A stretch of 64,000 bases of DNA from DASZTV01 sp035550655 (GCA_035550655.1 DASZOU010000031.1:1-64000); one strand, 5' to 3'; counted from the stretch's first letter, positions 48,646-58,227 are shown. The notes: generated by a model from the letters alone, not told the origin. Translations and numbers: made by a program.

Positions 48646-49122
48646 ATGACCAAGGCTGAGACCGCGTACGAGCTCCTGAAGGCTGCGATCGGCGAGACCG
48701 AGGGCACAAGCGACTGGCTCGAGATCACCCAGGAACGCATCAACCAGTTCGCCGACGTCACCGAGGATCACCAGTTCATCCACGTCGATCCGGAGAAGGC
48801 CGCGGCCATGTCGCCGTGGGGCACGACCATCGCGCACGGCTTTCTCACGCTGTCGCTGCTGGTGAAGCTGAGCTCGACGATTCACCAGCCCATGGAGCGC
48901 TTCGACGGCCTCGTCATGGGCGTGAACTACGGGTTCGAGAAGATCCGGTTCATCCAGGCGGTCAAGGTCGGCTCGCGGATCCGCTGCACCAGCGTGCTTT
49001 CCGGCGTCGAGCTGAAGGATCCCAACACTCTGCACACGATCCGAACCATGACCGTCGAGATCGAGGGCGAGTCCAAGCCAGCACTGGTGGCCGAGTGGAT
49101 CACGCGGCTGGTGTACGGCTAG
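48646..49122 (+). CDS. MaoC-family (R)-specific enoyl-CoA hydratase
   Basis: 158 residues. The hot-dog fold signature with catalytic Asp and His is in FADVTEDHQFIHVDPEKAAA, followed by GTTIAHGFLTLSLLVKL. The length and the N-terminal ELLKAAIGETEGTSDW match the NodN/MaoC group. It would hydrate trans-2-enoyl-CoA or a related thioester in fatty-acid or polyketide metabolism. It is the first host gene right of the element; before insertion it lay about 120 bp downstream of the tRNA. Confidence 0.9.
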   Translation: MTKAETAYELLKAAIGETEGTSDWLEITQERINQFADVTEDHQFIHVDPEKAAAMSPWGTTIAHGFLTLSLLVKLSSTIHQPMERFDGLVMGVNYGFEKIRFIQAVKVGSRIRCTSVLSGVELKDPNTLHTIRTMTVEIEGESKPALVAEWITRLVYG

Positions 49123-49138
49123 CCCAGCCGAGCTTTCG

Positions 49139-49549
49139 TCAGCCCGCGTAGTTCGGGCCTGCCCTCGTCACGTCCATCTTGATCAGCACGCGCTGGTCCC
49201 GCGTCATGGCGGCGCGGTAGTCATCCCAGTCAGGATGCTCGCCCGAGATGGACCGGTAGTACTCGATCAGACCATCCATCGCGTCCGGTAGCCCCACGAT
49301 CGTGACCGGCCCCTCGACCTGGACGAACTCACCGAAGAAACCGTCGTTCATAACGGTCAGCCAGGCGCGAGGATCGCGGCGCAGGTTCATCACCTTGGCG
49401 GCGGTTTCGCGGCTCGAGATCACGACGTCACCCTCGGCATCCACGCCGACGGTGACAGGAGTCAACTGCGGACTGCCGTCGCGTCGAAGTGTTGCGAGGA
49501 CGGCTCGATGGTTGGAGCGGATGAACTCGATCGCCGCCGGCGTGTCCAT
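49139..49549 (-). CDS. PPOX-class F420/FMN-dependent oxidoreductase
   Basis: 136 residues. Split-barrel flavin-binding fold: IRSNHRAVLATLRRDGSPQL, VTVGVDAEGDVVISSRETAA, KVMNLRRDPRAWLTVMNDGF and EFVQVEGPVTIVG. Members of this actinobacterial group commonly bind F420H2 and reduce diverse substrates; FMN is an alternative. Convergent with the MaoC gene with a 16-bp gap. Confidence 0.88.
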   Translation of the reverse strand: MDTPAAIEFIRSNHRAVLATLRRDGSPQLTPVTVGVDAEGDVVISSRETAAKVMNLRRDPRAWLTVMNDGFFGEFVQVEGPVTIVGLPDAMDGLIEYYRSISGEHPDWDDYRAAMTRDQRVLIKMDVTRAGPNYAG

Positions 49550-49570
49550 TGGGCGGTAGGTGGAGTCGGA

Positions 49571-49798
49571 TCAGGCGCGGGTCGCTGCGCGGCGACGGTC
49601 GTGCTCATGCACGATCGCCTGGGCGTAGCCGTGCGGCAGGTCGTGCTCGTCCCTCAGCCACGTCACCCGCTCGTCGAACCGCAGCAGTGCGGGCCCCTCT
49701 TCCAAACACCCGAACCAAGCGGGGAGGTCGCGCCCCGTTGCCTGAGGGATCCTCGCCAGCAGCGACTGGTGGGTGTCCTCGGATCGGGGCATCGACAT
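49571..49798 (-). CDS. DUF4287-type small protein
   Basis: 75 residues from ATG 49796-49798, with AGGAGG upstream (a longer in-frame start is unnecessary). The conserved core is ATGRDLPAWFGCLEEGPALL, FDERVTWLRDEHDLPHGYAQ and AIVHEHDRRR, the pattern of DUF4287/DUF5655-associated proteins. Function unknown. Same strand and close to the PPOX gene, possibly co-transcribed. Confidence 0.75.
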   Translation of the reverse strand: MSMPRSEDTHQSLLARIPQATGRDLPAWFGCLEEGPALLRFDERVTWLRDEHDLPHGYAQAIVHEHDRRRAATRA

Positions 49799-49889
49799 GT
49801 GCGCCTCCTGTGACGACGGCTGGCCGGTCTCCCTAGCGTCCCCCACGATCCGCGGTCCGACAAGACCCAACCGGCGCTACCGTCGGTTC

Positions 49890-50216
49890 ATGGGGGCGGA
49901 AGAGTCAGTTGGCACCAGCCAGGCGGTTGTGGCCGATGATCTTGACCGGTTGGTGCGGCGGCTGCGCTCGCTGTCGCCTCGGTCGTGGCAGGACAGAAGG
50001 GGCCCGGCGCGGGAGGCCCTCGCCGGCCTCGTGCGGCTGCAGTCAGGGGTTGAAGGCCGACAGTTGGAGGCACCGAGCCTGGCCGACCACGTTCTTGCGG
50101 ACGCCATCGCGGTCGTCGGAGGCGACCTCCTGGACGCCGCTACGTCACAGTCTGAGAGCGCTCTGTTGACGGAGGTACACGAACTGCTCTCCTCGGCTCT
50201 GGCGGCAACCCGCTGA
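49890..50216 (+). CDS. Small helical hypothetical protein
   Basis: 108 residues from ATG 49890. Helical throughout (DDLDRLVRRLRSLSPRSWQD, ALLTEVHELLSSALAATR); no family recognised. It faces the regulator gene, whose stop is 9 bp away. Confidence 0.5.
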   Translation: MGAEESVGTSQAVVADDLDRLVRRLRSLSPRSWQDRRGPAREALAGLVRLQSGVEGRQLEAPSLADHVLADAIAVVGGDLLDAATSQSESALLTEVHELLSSALAATR

Positions 50217-50224
50217 GCCCGCCA

Positions 50225-51238
50225 CTACAGCCAGCCCTGCCGCAATGCGGCCGCCACAATCTCGGTGCGTGAGGAGACGCCGAGCGCATCCTTGAGTTCC
50301 GCAATGTCGCGACGGACAGTGCGCGATCCGACCCCTAGCGCTCGGGCGATTCGTTCGTCTTTGATGCCTGCGGCCATGAGCTCGAGGACACGGGCAGCCC
50401 GTCCGGCGGGAGCGCCGGCTGTCTTTGGATCTTCAAACACAGGAAGGCCCACCGACCACATTTGATCGAAGAGAAAGACGAGAAGAGCGACGAGCGCGGG
50501 CTCCCGAATGAAGATTGCGCCCTGGGATTGGTCGTCGGCGCTGCGGGGGACAACGGCGAGGTCGCGATCCATGATCATCAGCTGCGTAGGAACGTTGGGC
50601 ACAGCTCGGATCTCTTCGCCGAGTTCGTGGAGCTGGGCTAACGCCGCAAACACCTCAGGATCGGCTAGATCCCGAGTTCCGATGATCGATCGCTGGTGAA
50701 CGCCGCGTCCCAGGCTTGCGGTGTCGGCGCGGACCGCGTTTCTTACGGTCTCCGCGCGGACGCCGCGCATGAAGTGGCGATGTTCACTGCGGGTAGTTTC
50801 ACCGGCAAGAAAGATTCGTTCTTGGATCTCGTCAAACGCGTGGACTACATCCAGGTCCGCACTGTTCTGACTCGAGGCTCTCGCCCGCGTGTAGATCTCC
50901 GCCAGGTCGGGAACCGAAGTCCGGATTGCCCCAAGGCGTTCCCTGCGGCTGGCCAGTTCGCGCTCGCCACGCGCTATCAGCGTTTCGATCGCGATCGTGG
51001 GCTCGTGGACGCCGAATCCGCACGCTGAGGATTCAGGCCTAGCAAGGCCGGCGTCAGCAAGCTCGGTGAGCGCGTCTCGCACGGCGCTGCCGTCGACACC
51101 CGTGGACGCACCGATCTCATCGATTGACGCGTTGGGTGTTGAGAGCAGCGTGAGCCAAACTCGCTCGGCGAGGTCGCCCAGGCCGAACTCTGCTAGTAGC
51201 CCCCGGTTGTCTTCCCGCCGATCCGCGGGCACTGCCAC
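50225..51238 (-). CDS. TrmB/LuxR hybrid transcriptional regulator
   Basis: 337 residues. The N-terminus (about 15-75) resembles a TrmB-type winged helix (LAERVWLTLLSTPNASIDEI, GASTGVDGSAVRDALTELAD). The middle domain (about 95-260) holds PVFEDPKTAG and a phospholipase-D-like sensor-type fold. The C-terminus (about 275-335) is a LuxR-type HTH: LELMAAGIKDERIARALGVG and SRTVRRDIAELKDALGVSSR. Such hybrids are common in Streptomyces-type genomes; the ligand is unknown. It lies downstream of the thiolase gene on the opposite side of a short gap. Confidence 0.78.
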   Translation of the reverse strand: MAVPADRREDNRGLLAEFGLGDLAERVWLTLLSTPNASIDEIGASTGVDGSAVRDALTELADAGLARPESSACGFGVHEPTIAIETLIARGERELASRRERLGAIRTSVPDLAEIYTRARASSQNSADLDVVHAFDEIQERIFLAGETTRSEHRHFMRGVRAETVRNAVRADTASLGRGVHQRSIIGTRDLADPEVFAALAQLHELGEEIRAVPNVPTQLMIMDRDLAVVPRSADDQSQGAIFIREPALVALLVFLFDQMWSVGLPVFEDPKTAGAPAGRAARVLELMAAGIKDERIARALGVGSRTVRRDIAELKDALGVSSRTEIVAAALRQGWL

Positions 51239-51255
51239 CCCCTACGTGCAGCGCC

Positions 51256-52479
51256 TTAGCTGAGGCGCTCGATCACCATCGCCATGCCCTGGCCCCCGCC
51301 AACGCACATCGTCTCGAGTCCGAAGGTCTTGTCGTGAGTCTGCAGCCCGTTGAGCAGCGTCGCCGTGATGCGTGCGCCGGTCATGCCGAACGGGTGGCCG
51401 ACCGCGATCGCGCCGCCGTTGACATTGAGCTTGTCGCCGAACGGGTCGATCCCGATTTCCCGTGCCGACGGGATCACCTGCGCCGCGAACGCTTCGTTGA
51501 TCTCGACCAGGTCGATGTCGTCGATCGACTTTCCGGCGTGGGCAAGCGCGCGCTTCGTCGCCTCGATCGGGCCGAGGCCCATGATCTCGGGGCTGAGACC
51601 TGACACCCCGGTCGACACGATTCGCGCGAGCGGAGTGAGGCCCAGCGCCTTCGCCTTCGCGTCGCTCATGATCACGACCGCGGCCGCACCGTCGTTGAGG
51701 GGACAGCAGTTGGCTGCCGTGACGGTGCCGTCCGGGCGGAACACCGGGTTCAGGCCCGAAACGCCCTCGATCGTGACGCCGGCACGAGGCCCGTCGTCCT
51801 TGACGACCTCGGTGCCGTCCGGCTTCGTGACCGGGGTGATCTCCCGCTCGAAGAAGCCGTTCGCGATCGCCTTCTCGGCGAGGTTCTGCGAACGTACGCC
51901 GAACTCGTCCTGCTCCTGGCGCGAGACGCCCTTGAGCTGCGCGACGTTCTCGGCGGTCTGCCCCATCGCGATGTAGACGTCGGGCAGGTTGCCGGACTCA
52001 CGCGGGTCGGACCAGACGAAGTTGCCCTCGCCCATCTTGGCGGAGCGCGCCTGCGCTTCGTTGAACGACGGGTCCTGAGTGTCGGGCAGCGAGTCGCTGT
52101 TGCCCTTGCCGTATCGGCTGACCATCTCGACGCCGGCGCTGACGAACACGTCGCCTTCGCCGGCCTTGATGGCGTGGAACGCCATCCGAGTCGACTGCAG
52201 GCTGGACGAGCAGTAGCGCGTGATCGTCGTACCCGGCACGTCGTCAAGTCCGAGCTTCACCGCAATGACCCGCCCGATGTTGAAGCCCTGCTCGCCGCCC
52301 GGCAGGCCGCAGCCCACGATCAGGTCGTCGATCGTGTGCGGGTCGAGCGCCGGCACCTTGTCGAGAGCGGCCTGGACGATCGTCGTCGCAAGGTCGTCGG
52401 GGCGGAAGTCGACGAGCGAACCCTTGAAGGCGCGCCCGATGGGGGAGCGAGCAGTGGCAACGATGACGGCCTCGGGCAT
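51256..52479 (-). CDS. Acetyl-CoA acetyltransferase (thiolase), FadA-type
   Basis: 407 residues from ATG 52477-52479, with GGAGATGTC upstream. Thiolase landmarks: EAVIVATARSPIGRAFKGSL, the nucleophilic Cys in ITRYCSSSLQSTRMAFHAI, EINEAFAAQVIP, GGAIAVGHPFGMTGARI with the catalytic His, and LETMCVGGGQGMAMV with the second Cys. It catalyses thiolytic cleavage or condensation of acyl-CoA. A fadA-type thiolase precedes the cbs region in M. tuberculosis too. It is divergent from cbs with a 113-bp gap. Confidence 0.92.
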   Translation of the reverse strand: MPEAVIVATARSPIGRAFKGSLVDFRPDDLATTIVQAALDKVPALDPHTIDDLIVGCGLPGGEQGFNIGRVIAVKLGLDDVPGTTITRYCSSSLQSTRMAFHAIKAGEGDVFVSAGVEMVSRYGKGNSDSLPDTQDPSFNEAQARSAKMGEGNFVWSDPRESGNLPDVYIAMGQTAENVAQLKGVSRQEQDEFGVRSQNLAEKAIANGFFEREITPVTKPDGTEVVKDDGPRAGVTIEGVSGLNPVFRPDGTVTAANCCPLNDGAAAVVIMSDAKAKALGLTPLARIVSTGVSGLSPEIMGLGPIEATKRALAHAGKSIDDIDLVEINEAFAAQVIPSAREIGIDPFGDKLNVNGGAIAVGHPFGMTGARITATLLNGLQTHDKTFGLETMCVGGGQGMAMVIERLS

Positions 52480-52592
52480 GACATCTCCTTCGCGGGTCGG
52501 CGGTCCGCCGATGGCAGACGCCCAAGAGTACGGTCCATAAGAGAGCGCCGGCCAAGCCGGCACCGGTATTCGGCGGGGGTGAGGCGGCGGAC

Positions 52593-53966
52593 GTGGAGGT
52601 CTTCGACTCCGTAGTCGGCCTGATCGGCCGGACTCCGTTGGTGCGGCTGAACAGCGTCGTCGCCGATGTGTCGGCAACCGTCGTGGCGAAGGTCGAGTAC
52701 TTCAACCCCGGCGGATCAGTGAAGGACCGGATCGCCAGTCGGATGATCGACGCCGCCGAGGCGAGCGGTGCCCTCCCGCCCGGCGGGACGATCGTCGAAC
52801 CCACGAGCGGCAACACCGGCATCGGGCTGGCCCTGATCGCACAGCAGCGCGGATACCGATGCGTGTTCGTCTGCCCTGACAAGGTCTCCCAGGACAAGAT
52901 CAACGTCCTTCGCGCTTACGGCGCGGAAGTGGTGGTCTGCCCAACCGCTGTCCCCCCGGAGCACCCTGACTCCTACTACAGCGTCTCCGACCGGCTCGCC
53001 CGCGAGCTGCCAGGCGGATGGAAGCCGGACCAGTACTCGAACCCCGCCAACCCGCAGTCGCACTACGAGACGACCGGGCCGGAGCTGTGGCAGCAGACGG
53101 CGGGACGCATCACGCACTTCGTGGCGGGAATCGGCACCGGTGGCACGATCAGCGGCACCGGCCGGTATCTCAAGGAGGTGTCCGGCGGCGCCGTACAGAT
53201 CATCGGCGCGGACCCTGAAGGCTCCGTGTACTCGGGAGGGACCGGCCGTCCCTACCTGGTCGAAGGAGTGGGCGAGGACTTCTGGCCGGCCAACTATGAC
53301 CGCGACATCTGCGACCAGGTGCTTGCCGTGTCCGACGCTGACTCCTTTCTCATGACCAGACGGCTCGCGCGTGAAGAAGGGCTCCTCGTCGGGGGTTCCT
53401 GCGGGATGGCGGTGGTGGCGGCGCTTCGGGTTGCCGCAGCGGCCGGCAAGGACGCGGTCGTGGTCGTGCTGCTCCCCGACGGCGGGCGCGGCTACCTGTC
53501 GAAGATCTTCAGCGACGAGTGGATGGCCGACTACGGCTTCCTTGCCGTCGACGGCAAAGCCGAGACCGTCGGCGACGTGCTGACTCGCAAGAGCGGCCGG
53601 CTCCCCGAGTTCGTGCACGTGCATCCGAGTGAGACGGTGCGGGAGGCGATCGACATCCTGCGGGAGTACGGCGTTTCGCAGATGCCCGTCGTACGCGCCG
53701 AGCCGCCTGTCATGGTCGCGGAGGTCATGGGGTCCGTCGTCGAGCGTGACCTGCTCGATGCGCTGTTCAACGGTAGGGCTCGCCTCGCCGACCCGCTCGA
53801 ACGTCACATGTCGGCCCCGCTTCCGCTCGTCGGATCCGGCGAGCCGGTGGCCGCCGCCGTCGCGGCGCTTCAAGACGCCGACGCCGCAGTGGTCCTCGAC
53901 GATGGCCACCCGGTAGGGATCCTGACGAGGCAGGATCTCCTCGGCTTCCTGGCCTCGCTGCAATGA
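52593..53966 (+). CDS. cbs: Cystathionine beta-synthase with CBS domain pair
   Basis: 457 residues from GTG 52593. The PLP-dependent catalytic domain (about 1-315) has the Schiff-base Lys in FNPGGSVKDRIASRMID, substrate loop PTSGNTGIGLA and the PLP-phosphate glycine loop GIGTGGTISGTGRYLKE. Two CBS domains form the C-terminus (about 335-455; EYGVSQMPVV, HPVGILTRQDLLGFL). No N-terminal heme motif is present. It condenses serine with homocysteine. It overlaps metB by 4 bp, forming the transsulfuration pair known from mycobacteria. Confidence 0.93.
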   Translation: MEVFDSVVGLIGRTPLVRLNSVVADVSATVVAKVEYFNPGGSVKDRIASRMIDAAEASGALPPGGTIVEPTSGNTGIGLALIAQQRGYRCVFVCPDKVSQDKINVLRAYGAEVVVCPTAVPPEHPDSYYSVSDRLARELPGGWKPDQYSNPANPQSHYETTGPELWQQTAGRITHFVAGIGTGGTISGTGRYLKEVSGGAVQIIGADPEGSVYSGGTGRPYLVEGVGEDFWPANYDRDICDQVLAVSDADSFLMTRRLAREEGLLVGGSCGMAVVAALRVAAAAGKDAVVVVLLPDGGRGYLSKIFSDEWMADYGFLAVDGKAETVGDVLTRKSGRLPEFVHVHPSETVREAIDILREYGVSQMPVVRAEPPVMVAEVMGSVVERDLLDALFNGRARLADPLERHMSAPLPLVGSGEPVAAAVAALQDADAAVVLDDGHPVGILTRQDLLGFLASLQ

Positions 53967-55093
53967 GTGACGCGCAAGGGTTCGAGACGTTGGCGATCCA
54001 CGCCGGCCAGGAGCCTGATCCGACGACCGGCGCGGTGACGCCGCCGGTCTACCTCACCTCGACTTTCGCCCAGGACGGCGTCGGCGGCACGCGCGGCGGT
54101 TACGAGTACAGCCGCAGCGCCAACCCGACCCGCAGTGCGCTGGAGTCCTGCCTCGCTGCACTCGAAGGCGGCGTGCGGGGCTTCGCGTTCGCCAGCGGCC
54201 TCGCCGCCACGGACACATTGCTCCGCACCGTCTGCGCGCCGGGCGAGCATGTCGTCATCCCCGGCGATGCGTACGGCGGGACGTACCGGCTGTTTGCGAC
54301 CGTCCTCGATCGCTGGGGCCTCGACTACTCGCCGGTGGCACAGCAGGACCTCGACGCGGTACGCGCCGCCGTCCACGAGCACACCCGGCTGATCTGGTGC
54401 GAGACGCCGACCAATCCGCTGCTCGGCATCACCGACATCGCCGCGCTCGCGGAGATCGCCCACGACGCCGGCGCACTTCTCGTCGTCGACAACACCTTCG
54501 CCTCGCCGTACCTGCAGCAGCCGCTGTCACTCGGTGCCGACGTCGCCATGCACTCGACCACGAAGTACCTCGGCGGGCACAGCGACGTCGTCGGTGGCGC
54601 CTTGGTGGTGGCGAGCAACGAGCTCGGCGAACAGCTCGCCTTCCACCAGAACGCGATCGGTGCAGTCGCGGGGCCGATGGATGCCTGGCTCGTGCTGCGG
54701 GGGATCAAGACGTTGGCGGTCCGCATGGAGCGACACTGCGACAACGCCGAGCAGGTCGTCGCGATGCTCCGCGGTCACGAGGGCGTGATCGACGTGCTGT
54801 ATCCGGATCTCGACGAGGTCGCCCGACGACAGATGCGCCGGTTCGGCGGGATGGTCTCCTTCCGTGTTGCGGGCGGTGAGGCGAGAGCGCTGGAGGTGTG
54901 TGGCCGCGCGCGGCTGTTCACACTTGCCGAGTCGTTGGGCGGGGTGGAGTCGCTGATCGAGCATCCGGGCCGCATGACCCATGCCAGCGTTGCGGGCTCA
55001 GCCCTGGAGGTCCCCGGCGACCTGATTCGGCTGTCCGTCGGGATCGAGTCCGTGACCGATCTGATCGCCGATCTGGAGCGGGCCCTGGCCTGA
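53963..55093 (+). CDS. metB: Cystathionine gamma-synthase/lyase-type PLP enzyme
   Basis: 376 residues. Cys/Met-metabolism PLP family: FETLAIHAGQEPDPTTGAVT, YEYSRSANPTRSALE, FASGLAATDT, the Schiff-base Lys in MHSTTKYLGGHSDVVGG, and AESLGGVESLIEHPGRMTHA. Position after cbs matches Rv1079, which is annotated MetB; gamma-lyase activity (cystathionine to cysteine) is equally compatible with the sequence and context. The 3' end overlaps the convergent MFS gene by 96 bp. Confidence 0.9.
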   Translation: MSDAQGFETLAIHAGQEPDPTTGAVTPPVYLTSTFAQDGVGGTRGGYEYSRSANPTRSALESCLAALEGGVRGFAFASGLAATDTLLRTVCAPGEHVVIPGDAYGGTYRLFATVLDRWGLDYSPVAQQDLDAVRAAVHEHTRLIWCETPTNPLLGITDIAALAEIAHDAGALLVVDNTFASPYLQQPLSLGADVAMHSTTKYLGGHSDVVGGALVVASNELGEQLAFHQNAIGAVAGPMDAWLVLRGIKTLAVRMERHCDNAEQVVAMLRGHEGVIDVLYPDLDEVARRQMRRFGGMVSFRVAGGEARALEVCGRARLFTLAESLGGVESLIEHPGRMTHASVAGSALEVPGDLIRLSVGIESVTDLIADLERALA

Positions 55094-56272
55094 CGCACCA
55101 CCGGTCTCGGGAGCGAGGACGGCCAAGGCCGCCGCAACGCCGAGAATCCCTGCGGTGCTGAAGAACGCCGCTCCGTACGACGCGTCGGCGATCGCTCCAG
55201 CGACGACGGGGCCGCCGACGCTTCCGATGTCGGAGGACATCGTGTACGCCGCAAAGACCGGGCCGGCGCGACCCTCGACGAGGTCGCCGACGATGGCGCC
55301 AGGGGCAACGTCGAGCAGCCCGGAGCCGAGCCCCAGCACGGCGAGCCCGATCAGGTAGCCGGCCAGGTTCTGGAACGCACCGAGCACCACGATGCCCGCT
55401 CCGCTGCAGATGCACCCGGCGACAAGAAGCGGCTTGCGTCCCACCCTGTCGGCGTACCGCCCGGCCGGCAGCAGAGTGGCGCCGTTGATCGCCGAGACGA
55501 CCAGGAAGCCGATGCCGGTCCAGATCGGCTTGCGATGCAGCACGTCGCTGACGAACAGCGGCACCAATGCGGACCGTACGCCGATCGCGCCCCACGAGTC
55601 GGCGAAGTTGGCGGCGAGCGCCGCGCGGTACGCGGGATTCCGCAGTGCGCCGGCCAGCGTCGTGCGGCCGGCCGCCGCCGTATGAGTGCGGTCGGCCAGC
55701 GGGGTGGCACGGAGCTGGATCAGCCCGATCCCGCCGGCCGCGGTAAGGGTCGCGGCGTAGATGAAGAACGGCAGCCGGATCGAGTATCCGTCGATGACGC
55801 CGCCCACCACCGGACCCGTGATTCCCCCGAGGAGAAACCCGCCGGTCCAGAACCCCATGGCGCGTCCTCGCTGGGTCGGTGGCGTCATGCGAACCAGCAG
55901 GCCGAGGGAGGAGATCGAGAACATCGCGGAACCGATGCCGCCCGCGCCGCGCAGGATGATCAGCTCGGCGTAGGACTGGGCCGCGCCGGCCAGGACACTG
56001 CTGACCGCGACGATGCCGATGCCGGTGGCCATGACGACGCGCTCACCGAAGCGATCGACGAGCCGTCCGGCGGGGAACGCGAACGCGATGCGAAGGATCG
56101 CGAACACGCTGATCACCGCTCCGGCCGCCGCCTTGCCGACCCCGAAGTTGCGCGCGAAGACCGGCAGCGCCGGAGCCACTAGCCCGAATCCGAGTGCGAC
56201 GAAGAACGCAACGGCGACAAGCACCCGCACCTCACGCGGCAGCGAAGGCTGCTGCGTCGTCGCCGTCGTCAC
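54998..56272 (-). CDS. Major facilitator superfamily transporter
   Basis: 424 residues, twelve predicted membrane helices. The motif-A-like loop is GRLVDRFGERVVMATGIGIV between helices 2 and 3 and GRYADRVGRKPLLVAGCI in the second half. A drug:H+ antiporter (DHA1) type efflux role is likely. The stop lies inside the 3' end of metB, and the start overlaps the VWA gene stop by 4 bp, so it is the last gene of a leftward moxR-vwa-mfs operon. Confidence 0.88.
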   Translation of the reverse strand: MTTATTQQPSLPREVRVLVAVAFFVALGFGLVAPALPVFARNFGVGKAAAGAVISVFAILRIAFAFPAGRLVDRFGERVVMATGIGIVAVSSVLAGAAQSYAELIILRGAGGIGSAMFSISSLGLLVRMTPPTQRGRAMGFWTGGFLLGGITGPVVGGVIDGYSIRLPFFIYAATLTAAGGIGLIQLRATPLADRTHTAAAGRTTLAGALRNPAYRAALAANFADSWGAIGVRSALVPLFVSDVLHRKPIWTGIGFLVVSAINGATLLPAGRYADRVGRKPLLVAGCICSGAGIVVLGAFQNLAGYLIGLAVLGLGSGLLDVAPGAIVGDLVEGRAGPVFAAYTMSSDIGSVGGPVVAGAIADASYGAAFFSTAGILGVAAALAVLAPETGGASGQGPLQIGDQIGHGLDPDGQPNQVAGDLQG

Positions 56273-58227
56273 GCGATGCGACGTCCGCGCCGGCCCTGAC
56301 GCGCCCGCAGGTAGTCGCTGATCACGAAGTCGCCGAGCCGGCTCGCGTCGGGAGTGAAGACGCGCCCGCCGTTGCGCGCCGCCATCGCATTGACGAACCG
56401 GATCAGACCCGGCTCGTTGTCGAGCATGAAGACGTTGATCGTGGCGCCGCGGCGAGTGATGCGCTCCACCTCAGCCATCGTCGCGGCTGTCGTCTCCGGA
56501 TGTGTCGGCCAGTCGAACCACGCGCTGCCATCGGCCATCAGATGCGCCGTCGGCTCACCGTCCGTCACGACCATGACGACCGGCTCGGCGTCGGGGTGCC
56601 GCGCGAGGTGGCGGGAAGCAAGCACGAGCGCGTGCTGAAGGTTGGTGCCCTGCACCATGTCCCACGACAGCGACGGCAGATCGGCGGGCCGCAGCACGCG
56701 TGCGTATCTCGAGAAGCCGATCACCTCGATTGCGTCCTGCGGGTACTTCGTCGTGATGAGCGTGTGCAGGGCGAGCGCGGTCGACTTGGCCTCTGGCCAG
56801 GTGCCCCGCAGCGCCATCGAGTACGACAGGTCGATCAGCAACGCGACGACCGCCCCCGACCGTCGTTCGGTCTCGACCACCTCGAAGTCCTCGACCGCGA
56901 CCCGCACCGGGGTTCCGCGCCCGGTGCGCAGCACCGCGTTGCGCACGGTGCGTACGACGTCGAAGGGCTGCTCGTCGCCGAACTCCCACTGCCGCGTCGC
57001 ACCGGTCGGATCCCCGGCGGCCCCTGCGTCGTCGGTGTCGTGGTCGCCCCGGCCGCGGGCGTGCAGCCGCGCGAAGATGCGGGCAAGGGCGGTCTGGCCG
57101 AGCCTGCGCATGCCTTTCGGGGTGAGGGTGAGGTCGCCGTCGCTGCGCTGCACGTAACCCTGCTCGCGAAGCTCCCGCTCGACGCGGCGAAGCGCCTCGA
57201 GGTCATCGACCGCGTTGCGACCCAACGCGCGGGCAAGCAGCTCCGGATCGACGTCCTCGAGTGATGCACCCGGGTAGTCCTGGCCCAGCATCTGGGCGAG
57301 CTCGTCGAGGTCGGCGGACTCCTCCAAAGCGGTGGTCGCATCGCCCAGGCCGAGCGGGGTGTCGCCACCCATCTGCTGACGGCCACCCCAGTTCAGCTCC
57401 GGGCGCCGCGCCCGCAGCTGGTCGGACAGCCGTCCCATCTGCTCCGCGAGCCCGGCATCCTGCATCGCCTGCTGCATGAGCCCGTACAGCTCGGCTTGCT
57501 GCTCTGGGGACAGCGAGTTCATCAGTCGCTGCGCGGCCGCGGCCCGCCGCGCCAGCGAGTCGACGAGCTCTTCGAGGTTCTGCGGGTTGTCGGGGAAGAA
57601 GTCGCCGAAGTCCTGCATGAACTGCTCGAACTGCTGGCTGACGTCCTCGCCTCGGGCGTCGGCCTCGAGCATCTCGTTCAGCGCGCCGAGCATCTCCTTG
57701 ACTCGCTGCTGCGTCTGAGGGTCGCCGCCTTCGAGGGCCTGCTTCATGCCGCGGAACTGGCTGTCGAGCACCTCTCGCTTGAGCAGATCCTTGATCTCGT
57801 CGTACGCCGCGCGGGCCTCGGGGCTGCGCCAGTTGTAGTCGCTCAGCTCCCGCACCGCGCGCGCGGTCTGTTGCGGCAGCGCGTCGAGCTCTGCCTCGGC
57901 AAGCCGCGCGTCGTCACTCGGATCGGGGAACAAGGCTCGCCGCTCGGCGTCGACAGCCTGGTCGAGCAGCTCCCGAACCCGCTCGAGCGTGCCGTCCATG
58001 CGTCCGGCCCGGCGGGCCTGCCGTTGCCGGTCACGAATCTCGCGAAGCAGGTCGTCGAGACCGCGACGTCCTGACAGCCCGCGACGCGTCAGCGCGCGGA
58101 ACGCCTCGGCGGGGGACATGCCGTCGAGGATCGAGTCGCCGAGGTGCTCAAGGGCGTCGGTGACGTCGTACGGCGGCGCGAGCGGATCGTCGCCGCCGTG
58201 CCACTCGCCGTACCGAGACCGTGTCAT
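56269..58227 (-). CDS. VWA-domain protein (chelatase-like), partner of the MoxR-type ATPase
   Basis: 652 residues. The first 430 residues are helical, Arg/Gln/Glu-rich and probably coiled-coil (REIRDRQRQARRAGRMDGTL, ALLKREVLDSQFRGMKQALE-like segments). The VWA domain (about 465-640) has the MIDAS motif DLSYS in VALLIDLSYSMALRG, Thr in the following loop and VMVVTDGEPTAHLM. It overlaps the ATPase gene by 4 bp. MoxR/VWA pairs act as metal-chelatase-like or chaperone-like assembly machines; the client is unknown. Confidence 0.82.
   Translation of the reverse strand: MTRSRYGEWHGGDDPLAPPYDVTDALEHLGDSILDGMSPAEAFRALTRRGLSGRRGLDDLLREIRDRQRQARRAGRMDGTLERVRELLDQAVDAERRALFPDPSDDARLAEAELDALPQQTARAVRELSDYNWRSPEARAAYDEIKDLLKREVLDSQFRGMKQALEGGDPQTQQRVKEMLGALNEMLEADARGEDVSQQFEQFMQDFGDFFPDNPQNLEELVDSLARRAAAAQRLMNSLSPEQQAELYGLMQQAMQDAGLAEQMGRLSDQLRARRPELNWGGRQQMGGDTPLGLGDATTALEESADLDELAQMLGQDYPGASLEDVDPELLARALGRNAVDDLEALRRVERELREQGYVQRSDGDLTLTPKGMRRLGQTALARIFARLHARGRGDHDTDDAGAAGDPTGATRQWEFGDEQPFDVVRTVRNAVLRTGRGTPVRVAVEDFEVVETERRSGAVVALLIDLSYSMALRGTWPEAKSTALALHTLITTKYPQDAIEVIGFSRYARVLRPADLPSLSWDMVQGTNLQHALVLASRHLARHPDAEPVVMVVTDGEPTAHLMADGSAWFDWPTHPETTAATMAEVERITRRGATINVFMLDNEPGLIRFVNAMAARNGGRVFTPDASRLGDFVISDYLRARQGRRGRRIA

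Noticed and set aside
48529..49035. Leftward ORF running into attR
   Set aside because: It is antisense to the MaoC gene; only its last part, the alternative integrase tail, is meaningful and is treated under the att finding.
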